DNA of 42,771 bases from an uncultured Ferrovum sp. (GTDB lineage: Bacteria; Pseudomonadota; Gammaproteobacteria; Burkholderiales; Ferrovaceae), in contig CAIPBT010000074.1 of NCBI GenBank assembly GCA_903863375.1, positions 1 through 42,771 on the forward strand. The letters run 5' to 3'. A program made the translations under genes and the position numbers. The notes under the pieces are model-generated. The model searched no databases and was not told the origin of the DNA. It worked only from the letters and a program-made list of their open reading frames with translations. Shown in pieces: positions 16,323 to 23,463 of the stretch (positions are counted from its first letter, which is position 1; every line of letters starts with the position of its first letter).

Positions 16323-18078
16323 GTCCCTGGCCCTTGCCCGCAAGTGGCGTCCGCGCCGCTTTGAGGATCTGCTCGGGCAGGAACATGTGGTGCGCGCGCT
16401 CACCCATGCGCTCGAAACCGGGCGGCTGCACCACGCCTATCTGTTCACCGGCACCCGGGGCGTTGGCAAGACCACCCTGGCGCGCATCCTTGCCAAGTGC
16501 CTGAATTGCGCGGCCGGCGTATCGGCCACTCCCTGTGGCACCTGTGAACCCTGCCAGGCAATTGATGCTGGCCGCTTCAGCGATCTGCTCGAGGTAGACG
16601 CCGCCACCAACACGCGCGTCGAGGAGATGCGCGAACTGCTTGACAATGCGCATTACGCTCCGGTCAGCGGTCGGTTCAAGGTCTACATCATCGACGAAGT
16701 GCACATGCTCTCGAAGCATGCCTTCAACGCCATGCTGAAGACGCTGGAAGAGCCGCCGGCGCACATGAAATTCATTCTGGCCACTACCGATCCGCACAAA
16801 GTGCCGGTGACGGTGCTGTCGCGTTGCCTGCAGTTCGGGCTGAAGCCGATGACGGTGGACCAGCTCGTCTCGCGCCTCGATCTGGTGCTGACCGCCGAGG
16901 CGGTTCCGTTCGAGCCGGCCGCGCTGCGGTTGGTGGCGCGGGCGGCCAACGGCAGCGTGCGCGACAGCCTGAGCGTGCTCGACCAGGCCATTGCGTTTGG
17001 CAGCGGCCGGATTGAGACGGATGCCGTCGCAAGTCTGCTCGGTGTTGGGTCGGATGAGGCTTTGCTCGGTCTGGCGCAGGGTCTGGCCACCCGCGATCGC
17101 CGTCGCGTGCTGGAAACGGTGGCAGGAATGATCAGCGCTGGCCTGTCGGCCGAGGATGTGCTGCAGGACTTTGCCCGTCTGATGCAACAGGTGGCCCTGC
17201 TGCAGCTGGTGCCCGAAGGGCTGGGCATCGCTGGTGAAGCCCCGGATCCGGCGCACTTGCAACTGGCTGCACAGTTCGATGCGCCAACCGTGCAGCTCTG
17301 TTACCAGATTGCCCTGGCCGGGCGACGCGATCTGGTTCATGCACCGGATGAGGCCGCCGGTCTCACCATGAGTTTTGTGCGCATGCTGGCCTTCCTGCCG
17401 GGGGGCAACGATACGCCGGCAGGCTCGCCGCCGACTGCGGCAGGTGGCATGGGGCAGGGGCCGGCGGCGCTTGGCCGCCAGGCTGGTAGCCCGGCGGCGG
17501 GTTCGCGCGGGGCTGCCGCCGGCGCGGCGGCAGTTTCCGCAGCAACTCCCGCAGCAACTCCCGCAGAAACTCCCGCAGCAACTCATGCAGTCGCTCCCGC
17601 AGCAACGCCTGCGGCAGCTACCGCAGCAACTCCCTCGGTATCCCCCTCGGCAACCCCGGCGGCACACCTGCCAGACTGCGGCGCTGACTGGCTCGCCTTG
17701 GTTGACCAGTTGCCAGCCGCCGGAACGGCGCTGGAACTGGCCCGCCACGCGCTTTGGCAGGGTCGCCACGCCAACCGCCTGCACCTGATCGTGCCGCAGC
17801 ATCACAAGCTGCTGCTGACCGCCCAGGAGCGGCTGACGGGCCTGCTCGCTGCCTTGGTCGGTCCGGTGCAACTGGAAATCCGTCTCGAGCAGTTGGCGGC
17901 CGATGCCGTCCCGGCGGTCACGGAGAGCGTGGCCGCCCGGGATGATGCCCTGCGCGCTGCGCGCCTTGCTGCCGCCGAACGCGCCATTCAGGCCGATCCG
18001 GTCGTGCAACGTCTGACCGGCGATTACGGTGCCCGGCTGCTGGCCGGCTCGGTCCGCCCGCGCGACCACGCGGCCTGA
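16315..18078 (+). CDS. dnaX: DNA polymerase III subunit tau/gamma with non-canonical start
   Basis: Clamp-loader ATPase. The conserved N-terminus LARKWRPRRFEDLLGQEH is encoded from about 16333, but the frame has no ATG, GTG or TTG between its stop at 16264 and a GTG at 16387, which would delete that block. An ATT at 16315, aligned with the usual start and overlapping the pagL stop by 8 bp, or CTG at 16327, is the probable initiator. Features: Walker A GTRGVGKTT, four zinc cysteines (NCAAGVSATPCGTCEPC), DEVHML Walker B, sensor 1 region and domain III. A low-complexity linker (about residues 370-455, Ala/Pro/Thr repeats) leads to a tau-like C-terminal domain. Length from ATT is 587. I saw no clear slippery heptamer for a gamma form. 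Confidence 0.93.
   Translation: MSESLALARKWRPRRFEDLLGQEHVVRALTHALETGRLHHAYLFTGTRGVGKTTLARILAKCLNCAAGVSATPCGTCEPCQAIDAGRFSDLLEVDAATNTRVEEMRELLDNAHYAPVSGRFKVYIIDEVHMLSKHAFNAMLKTLEEPPAHMKFILATTDPHKVPVTVLSRCLQFGLKPMTVDQLVSRLDLVLTAEAVPFEPAALRLVARAANGSVRDSLSVLDQAIAFGSGRIETDAVASLLGVGSDEALLGLAQGLATRDRRRVLETVAGMISAGLSAEDVLQDFARLMQQVALLQLVPEGLGIAGEAPDPAHLQLAAQFDAPTVQLCYQIALAGRRDLVHAPDEAAGLTMSFVRMLAFLPGGNDTPAGSPPTAAGGMGQGPAALGRQAGSPAAGSRGAAAGAAAVSAATPAATPAETPAATHAVAPAATPAAATAATPSVSPSATPAAHLPDCGADWLALVDQLPAAGTALELARHALWQGRHANRLHLIVPQHHKLLLTAQERLTGLLAALVGPVQLEIRLEQLAADAVPAVTESVAARDDALRAARLAAAERAIQADPVVQRLTGDYGARLLAGSVRPRDHAA
17539..17634 (+). repeat. 12-bp repeat array coding the AATP linker of DnaX
   Basis: Eight in-frame 12-bp units of the type GCAGCAACTCCC, the first two identical and the rest drifted, encode repeated AATP-like tetrapeptides in the linker between the clamp-loader and tau-specific domains. 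Being a multiple of three, length changes would keep the frame. Confidence 0.85.
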
Positions 18079-18231
18079 AGGTTGGCGCGACCATGCAGCC
18101 GGAAGGCTGGTGCAGACGTGGTGGCGACCCCTTGACCACCGTCTGACCCGGCCCGCAGGCAAGCAGGTAAACTTGACGTTCGTGAGCCAGCGCCCTGGGC
18201 GCGGCATTCAATCTTCCGGAGCAACACCACC

Positions 18232-18555
18232 ATGATGAAGGGCGGACTGGGTGGCCTGATGAAGCAGGCCCAGCAGATGCAGGAAAACATGAAGAAGGCG
18301 CAGGAGGCGCTCGGTGAGGTCGAGGTGCAGGGCGAGACGGGCGGTGGGCTGGTCAAGGTCACCATGACCTGCCACCACCAGGTGCGTCGCGTCGAGATCG
18401 GCGAGGGGGCCATGGAAGACCGCGAGATGCTGGAAGACCTGATCGTGGCTGCCCTGAACGATGCAGTCCGCAAGGTTGCCACGACAACCCAGGACAAGAT
18501 GTCGGGTTTTACCGCCGGCCTGAATTTGCCGCCCGGCTTCAAGCTGCCGTTCTGA
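18232..18555 (+). CDS. ybaB: Nucleoid-associated protein YbaB/EbfC
   Basis: Small dimeric DNA-binding protein, 107 residues. It begins [20 protein letters not shown] and contains the conserved [23 protein letters not shown] and [19 protein letters not shown], ending in the usual hydrophobic GFKLPF. A second in-frame ATG at 18235 is possible. It lies between dnaX (153 bp away) and recR (6 bp), the standard order for this cluster. Confidence 0.96.
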   Translation: MMKGGLGGLMKQAQQMQENMKKAQEALGEVEVQGETGGGLVKVTMTCHHQVRRVEIGEGAMEDREMLEDLIVAALNDAVRKVATTTQDKMSGFTAGLNLPPGFKLPF

Positions 18556-18561
18556 TCACCG

Positions 18562-19173
18562 GTGGCCGCAACGCGCACGCCTTCGGCCCTTGCAGCGCTG
18601 GTTGACGCCCTGCGCTGCCTGCCCGGGGTTGGTCCCAAGTCAGCCCAGCGCATGGCGTTTCACCTGCTGCAGCGTGATCGTGGCGGCGCTGATCGGCTGG
18701 CCCGCGCCCTTGGCGCGGCGCTGGTTGGGGTACGTCACTGCACCGGCTGCAACAATTTCACCGAACAGGAGCGCTGCGACCTGTGTCAGCCCGGCCAGCG
18801 CGATGAAACCCTGCTGTGCGTGGTCGAGAGTCCTGCCGACCTTCTGATGATCGAGCAGACCCAGTCCTGGCGTGGTCAGTACTATGTGTTGATGGGGCGT
18901 CTGTCTCCGCTCGATGGTATCGGCCCCGAACAGTTGTCGCTCGATCGTCTGGTGCGACGGGTGCTCGACGGGGGCGTCAGGGAGGTGGTGCTCGCCACCA
19001 ACTTCACGGTGGAAGGGGAAGCCACCGCGCACTACCTGGCAGACCTGCTGCGCCCACGGGGTCTCAAGGTCTCCCGCATTGCACGCGGACTGCCGGTCGG
19101 TGGTGAACTCGAGTACACCGATGCCGGCACCGTGGCGCAAGCGCTGGTGGAACGGCGTCCTGTGCAGGACTGA
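18562..19173 (+). CDS. recR: Recombination mediator RecR
   Basis: Works with RecF/RecO to load RecA at gaps. The 203-residue protein starts with GTG at 18562 and shows a helix-hairpin-helix ([18 protein letters not shown]), a four-Cys zinc finger ([17 protein letters not shown]), a Toprim domain ([14 protein letters not shown]), and the C-terminal Walker-like [18 protein letters not shown]. It begins 6 bp after ybaB. Confidence 0.96.
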   Translation: MAATRTPSALAALVDALRCLPGVGPKSAQRMAFHLLQRDRGGADRLARALGAALVGVRHCTGCNNFTEQERCDLCQPGQRDETLLCVVESPADLLMIEQTQSWRGQYYVLMGRLSPLDGIGPEQLSLDRLVRRVLDGGVREVVLATNFTVEGEATAHYLADLLRPRGLKVSRIARGLPVGGELEYTDAGTVAQALVERRPVQD

Positions 19174-19227
19174 CCCGTCGCTTGCCCTGCTGTTGGCTCT
19201 GATTTCCGAATTCGTGGATTTGCGAAG

Positions 19228-19250
19228 TCCCCATCTGTAGGGGTTTTTTT
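19228..19250 (+). terminator. Weak terminator after recR
   Basis: A short 4-5-bp stem (CCCC/GGGG, 7-base loop) directly followed by seven T, 55 bp past the recR stop. The T-run is good but the stem is short, so termination efficiency is uncertain. Confidence 0.55.
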
Positions 19251-19393
19251 GCTCGCCTTTCGATATAACAAAAATTGCCAGACTATTGATTGATTGAGAG
19301 TTTGCAATGCTTAACAATTTGCCGGTGATCCTGGTGCTAGGGTGGCTTCATCCGGGGGGATCGTTCCGGCGCACGTCACGCGCCGTTTGAAGG

Positions 19394-19421
19394 GACGGCA
19401 GACCGACACCGGTCTGCCGTC
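19394..19421 (+). promoter_or_regulatory. Perfect 12-bp hairpin just upstream of the 78-residue gene
   Basis: GACGGCAGACCG and its exact complement flank a 4-base ACAC loop. The hairpin ends 18 bp before the ATG at 19440, next to the ribosome site GAGGGGGA. It also begins 3 bp after the stop of a possible 27-codon leader frame (19307-19390, MLNNLPVILVLGW...). It is followed by TGTTTC rather than a real T-run, so a translational or RNA-stability role is as likely as termination. Confidence 0.7.
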
Positions 19422-19439
19422 TGTTTCGAGGGGGAAGCG

Positions 19440-19676
19440 ATGATGAAGAAGATGCGCGTGGTGGGCCTGTCCGAACGTCTGCAGAATTCGCACGAGGCGT
19501 CTGTCGGACTGGAGCTGGCCCCGGAAACCCGGCAGGTGACCGTGGGCGAAGTGTTTGAAGCCTTGCAACAGTACCTCGATCAGCAACGCGGTGAGCTGGC
19601 CCGGCGCGGTCCCGACAGCGTTCGGGTGTCGCTGGTGCGCACCGCCACCAGGTCCTGGCAGGCTACCTTGCAGTAA
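19440..19676 (+). CDS. Small protein of unknown function (78 residues)
   Basis: I do not recognise this protein. It starts MMKKMRVVGLSERLQNSHEA after a strong GAGGGGGA ribosome site and has predicted helical character in the middle (VGEVFEALQQYLDQQRGELA), with a basic end and no signal peptide or membrane segment. A second ATG at 19443 is equally possible. Codon use looks normal for the window. It stands alone between recR and a two-component system, preceded by the 12-bp hairpin at 19394-19421. The long AT-richer gap (19677-19909) suggests it is its own transcription unit. Confidence 0.6.
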   Translation: MMKKMRVVGLSERLQNSHEASVGLELAPETRQVTVGEVFEALQQYLDQQRGELARRGPDSVRVSLVRTATRSWQATLQ

Positions 19677-19909
19677 GTTGCCCGTCAGCGTGGTTTGATC
19701 GTAAGTCACTGATTCGTTTGATTCGTTATATTTGCTGCGAGCTGTCTTGATTTAAAGAAAAAAATCCCTGGAAACGCCCGCGTGCTGACGGCTGGACGCA
19801 GCACAGACGTCATTTGCATGTAAACTCAATTGATAAATTGTCGATCCTGCGGGCTGTGGCGGGTTGGCGAGTGACATGCAGGCCAAATGATGGCGTCTGG
19901 GGGGAAGTG

Positions 19910-20599
19910 ATGTTAAGTAGTCTCGGCCCGATCCTGGTCGTGGAGGATCATCCCCTGTATCGGGAAGCCGTACTTTCCATGCTGCTTGGCATGGCGTTAC
20001 CCGAGGTGATCACCGCCTGTACTGCCGAAGAGGGTTTGCGTGCCCTGCGCGCGCGATCAGGCTTCCGTCTGATCGTCATGGATCTCAATCTGCCCGGCCT
20101 GTGCGGCGTTGATGCGATCCGGAAATTCCGCAGCATCGCGTCGGGCGTCCCTATTGTGGTGTTGTCGGCGTCTGACGAACGCCGCAATGTCGATGCCGCG
20201 TTGCAGGCGGGGGCCTCGGTCTTCATTTCCAAGGGCGTGGCCCCCGGCCAGTTACGCAGTGCGCTGCACGATGTTCTGGCAGGAACTCAGGCGGTTCCAA
20301 TCGCCATCCTGGCCCGGGCCGGCGTTGCGCAAAGCGTTCGAAATGCCGAGGAGCCCGCAGAACCGCTGGGTACCCTCACGCCGCGACAGCGCGAAACGCT
20401 GACCTATCTGTCACGCGGTTACAGTAACAAGGAAATTGCGCTGCAACTGGGGTTGGCCGAGGTCACCGTCAAACTGCATGTCTCTGCCATCTTCAAGGCC
20501 TTGGGAGTCGTCAACCGAACCCAGGCCGTGGTGGCTGCAAGACAGCTCGATTTGCAGGATGACGAAGGCGGCTTGCAGGCTTCTGCGCGATCCGCATGA
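19910..20599 (+). CDS. LuxR-type response regulator
   Basis: The 229-residue protein has a receiver with VEDHPLYREA (acid pocket), phosphoacceptor Asp58 in IVMDLNLPGLCG, Ser in VVLSASDE and Lys in FISKGVAPG. A LuxR helix-turn-helix follows: LTPRQRETLTYLSRGYSNKE and then EVTVKLHVSAIFKAL. The ATG at 19910 has a GGGGGAAG site and marks the receiver start; the frame is open upstream to 19814 without homologous sequence. It overlaps the hybrid kinase gene by 4 bp (ATGA). Signal and targets are unknown. Confidence 0.9.
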   Translation: MLSSLGPILVVEDHPLYREAVLSMLLGMALPEVITACTAEEGLRALRARSGFRLIVMDLNLPGLCGVDAIRKFRSIASGVPIVVLSASDERRNVDAALQAGASVFISKGVAPGQLRSALHDVLAGTQAVPIAILARAGVAQSVRNAEEPAEPLGTLTPRQRETLTYLSRGYSNKEIALQLGLAEVTVKLHVSAIFKALGVVNRTQAVVAARQLDLQDDEGGLQASARSA

Positions 20600-22860
20600 C
20601 ATTCCGCAGGGTGCTGCACCAGGTTCTCCGCGCCGCTGGCTTCCTGGCACCAACCCGTCTCGCCGGTCAGACCATGCTGATCTGTGTCGGCATGGTGGTG
20701 CTTGGGTCTCTGCTCCGCTCCAACCTGATCGCCCAGTTCATCGGCACCGATCTGCTGGGGACTGCCAACCGGCAACAACAATGGGCCGTCAGCCTGCTGG
20801 CCGAGGATCTGGCGCGCGAGAATGCGGTACGGCTCGGCGCCTTGCTGCAGCTGGCAGACCACAGCAGCCAAGCGGCGTTGGCAAGCACCGCGGGACAACA
20901 AGCCTGGCGGGCACGCTGCCGCAGCCAGCAGTTCCTCTTTCCTCAGGGTTGCGTGCTGCTTGAACAGAACGGTCAGGTACGACTGGCAGAACCCTCCGCG
21001 CCCAACGGGCTGTCCTGGGCAGCCTTGGCCGCGGCTCCGGCCACCAGTTTGCAGCAGGCAGGCGAATTTACCCTGATCGCGACGCGCGTGTGGTTGACCG
21101 ATTCCGACAGTCCATCCCCCGTTGCCCGCATGCTGGTTGGCCTACGCGATACGCAATCCCTGATCCGTTCCGGAGCCGCGCCAGCCCTGAATGCCGATGG
21201 GCCGCCTTTATCGCTCTGGGTGACGGTCAAGGGGCGACCTGGCCTGCTGGACCTGCGCGCCCCCTTCACCCCGGCTGCCCTGAACGAGCGCGCCACGCGA
21301 GACCAGCAGGCCTGGGTGCAGGCCACCGCCGACGTGTCCGGCACCCAGTGGCAGGTGCATGCTGGCACCAGCCGGGATTTGTTGTTGCTACCGATCCAGC
21401 ATGCGCGCGAGGCCATCCTGTGGATGTTGCCGATCAACTTCCTGATCTTCCTGATTCCCGCAGTGGTGGTGCTGTATCTCACCCTGGAAAAGATCTGGCG
21501 TGCAGCCGCCCAGGTCGATCGCATGACCCGCGGGGAGATCGCCATCACGCCCTTGCCTTCGGACAATCAGCACGAGCTGGATGCCCTGGTCGGAGCCTTC
21601 AACCGGCTGATCAATTTCATCGGCCTGCGCACGCGTGAACTTGCCGTGCAGAAGGATATTGCCGAGGCTGCCGTGCGCACCCGGGCGCGCTTCCTGGCAG
21701 CAGCCAGTCATGATCTGAGCCAGCCATTACACGCGCTGACCGTACAGCTCGCGAGTGTTGACCTGCAGCAGGTGCCGCCGCGCGAACAGCGCATCCTGCA
21801 GGATGTGCAGCGTTGTGCCCTGAATCTGCAGCAGATGTTTCGGAGCCTGCTGCAGCATGCCCGGACCACCGGGCACCAGGTGCCAGTACAGCGCGAATCG
21901 GTCTCCATGCAGCAGGTTTTCGAGACCCTGGCGATCGAGTTTCAGGTGCAGGCCGAAGCCAAAGGGCTGCGGCTTCGTCTCTTGCCAGGCTCACACCAGG
22001 TGTTCTGCGACCGTGCGATTCTTGAACGCATCCTGCGCAATTTCATGAGCAACGCGATCCGTCACACGCATCGGGGTGGGGTGCTGGTTGGCTGTCGCCG
22101 CCGCGGCAATCATGTTCTGGTGTCGGTGTACGACACCGGGGTTGGCATCCCGGCGGAGCTGCATGGACTGGTCTTCGACGAGTTTTTCCAGATTCCTGAC
22201 GTCACGCAGGAAGCCTCCTCCTCGTTCGGTCTCGGCCTGTCGATCGTGCGCGATCTGGCCGGTGCGATGCAGGTGGAGCTTCGCCTGTCCTCTGTCCCGG
22301 GGCGCGGGTCCTGTTTTTCAGTGGCATTGCCCCTGCTCTCCAGCAGGGCACTGCAGCAGGAACGGACGGATCCGGCGCAAGCGCTGCATCGGCTTGGTCT
22401 GCCGTCGGCCCCCCGAAAGGCGGGCAACGTGCCCGTCGCAAACGCTGGATTGGCCGTCCTGATCTGGAATGCCCAGGACGGTCACCCTGGCGCCGTGCTC
22501 GCCTGCCTGCAGGCCTCAGGTTATCGGGTGGTGGTGGCGGCATCGGGAGCAGAGGCCCGCGAACACGCCGTCATGTCGGGAGAGCAGCCCACCCTCTTGG
22601 TCAGTGCACTTTGGCTGCGTGGTGGCGAGTCGGGCCTGGATGCTGTCCTGGGCCTGCGCGAGGAATTCAACAATGCGGTGCCGGCCTGGCTGCTGGTACA
22701 GCACACGCATACGCACACGGTTCCTGTCCTGGCCGAGCTTGGCATCGAGCTGCTGCCATTCGACGCTGCAGCGCCCGCAGGCGCCCTGATGCAGGCGCTC
22801 GTGCGTGCCCAGCCAGATGTCGCTGTGGGCACAAACACTGTCGTCCTGCAGGGGACTTGA
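20596..22860 (+). CDS. Hybrid sensor histidine kinase with degenerate receiver
   Basis: The 754-residue kinase has a first membrane segment (about 22-42), a periplasmic sensor of roughly 230 residues with no family I recognise, a second membrane segment (275-298), a HAMP-like region, and a dimerisation helix with phosphoacceptor His372 in FLAAASHDLSQPLHAL. The ATPase domain shows FMSNAIRHTH, DTGVGIP and SFGLGLSIV. The C-terminal 140 residues keep a receiver fold outline (VLIWNAQDGHPGAVLACLQA) but have Ala where the phosphoacceptor Asp should be (LLVSALWLRGGESG), so it is likely a pseudo-receiver. It is translationally coupled to the preceding regulator. The kinase core resembles those of quorum or metabolite-sensing hybrid kinases; the ligand is unknown. 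Confidence 0.88.
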   Translation: MTFRRVLHQVLRAAGFLAPTRLAGQTMLICVGMVVLGSLLRSNLIAQFIGTDLLGTANRQQQWAVSLLAEDLARENAVRLGALLQLADHSSQAALASTAGQQAWRARCRSQQFLFPQGCVLLEQNGQVRLAEPSAPNGLSWAALAAAPATSLQQAGEFTLIATRVWLTDSDSPSPVARMLVGLRDTQSLIRSGAAPALNADGPPLSLWVTVKGRPGLLDLRAPFTPAALNERATRDQQAWVQATADVSGTQWQVHAGTSRDLLLLPIQHAREAILWMLPINFLIFLIPAVVVLYLTLEKIWRAAAQVDRMTRGEIAITPLPSDNQHELDALVGAFNRLINFIGLRTRELAVQKDIAEAAVRTRARFLAAASHDLSQPLHALTVQLASVDLQQVPPREQRILQDVQRCALNLQQMFRSLLQHARTTGHQVPVQRESVSMQQVFETLAIEFQVQAEAKGLRLRLLPGSHQVFCDRAILERILRNFMSNAIRHTHRGGVLVGCRRRGNHVLVSVYDTGVGIPAELHGLVFDEFFQIPDVTQEASSSFGLGLSIVRDLAGAMQVELRLSSVPGRGSCFSVALPLLSSRALQQERTDPAQALHRLGLPSAPRKAGNVPVANAGLAVLIWNAQDGHPGAVLACLQASGYRVVVAASGAEAREHAVMSGEQPTLLVSALWLRGGESGLDAVLGLREEFNNAVPAWLLVQHTHTHTVPVLAELGIELLPFDAAAPAGALMQALVRAQPDVAVGTNTVVLQGT

Positions 22861-22904
22861 CGGGATCGGCGCAGACCGCCGGACGGCCGCCTGCGAGCCT
22901 TCGT

Positions 22905-22933
22905 TTGCTTTTGCAGGTCACCCCGCTGATAAT
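22905..22933 (+). promoter_or_regulatory. Sigma-70 promoter of tRNA-Pro
   Basis: TTGCTT at 22905-22910 and GATAAT at 22928-22933 are separated by exactly 17 bp. The start point would fall about 6 bp before the tRNA at 22946. Confidence 0.7.
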
Positions 22934-22945
22934 CATGGGTCACGT

Positions 22946-23023
<78 letters not shown>

Positions 23024-23060
23024 AAGCATCAGGGTGTATTGCGGTCACATCCGAAGCATC

Positions 23061-23086
23061 AGCCATCGTTCTGGATGGCTTTTTTT
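23061..23086 (+). terminator. Rho-independent terminator after tRNA-Pro
   Basis: A 7-bp stem AGCCATC/GATGGCT with a 6-base loop is followed by a run of T (23080-23086). It ends the tRNA-Pro transcription unit. Confidence 0.85.
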
Positions 23087-23463
23087 ATTTCCAGGGCCGC
23101 AGTCGTGGAATGGTCCCATCCGCCGTCACTCTGCTTGCCAGTCGCACATTCGCGTTCGAGCCTGTTTCGGCATCAACGCCATCAACGCCATCAACGACGT
23201 GGATTTCGGAAACGTCAGCCGCAATCGTTGCTCACGCCTGATGCAACGGTACTGGCCGCTGGAACACCTGCCTGCCTCGCCTGTCAAATCCACTCAAGCA
23301 GATACGCCAAACACGGGTGGAATGCAGCCCTCCGTGCGGACAAGCGCGGAAATATCCAGCATTCACCGCTGTATTTCCGCTTAAGGAAACCCGGTTAATG
23401 CGATAGTTTGGTCCTACGTTGTAGATGGTCCGACAGACAGTGCTGGACGCAGGGAGAACTGCC
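23087..23463. other. Non-coding gap before prkA
   Basis: The 377 bp between the tRNA-Pro terminator and prkA hold no gene I can support. A 9-bp unit CATCAACGC occurs three times in tandem at 23171-23197 (last copy with one change). The prkA promoter must lie in this gap, probably in its AT-richer last 100 bp, but I see no strong sigma-70 or sigma-54 match. Confidence 0.6.

Noticed and set aside
16387-18078. dnaX starting at the GTG at 16387
   Set aside because: This would delete the strongly conserved N-terminal block encoded just upstream in the same frame, so I prefer a non-canonical start.
16315-18078. Programmed frameshift site in dnaX for a gamma form
   Set aside because: I found no A-rich slippery heptamer with a following stem in the region before the tau-specific domain.
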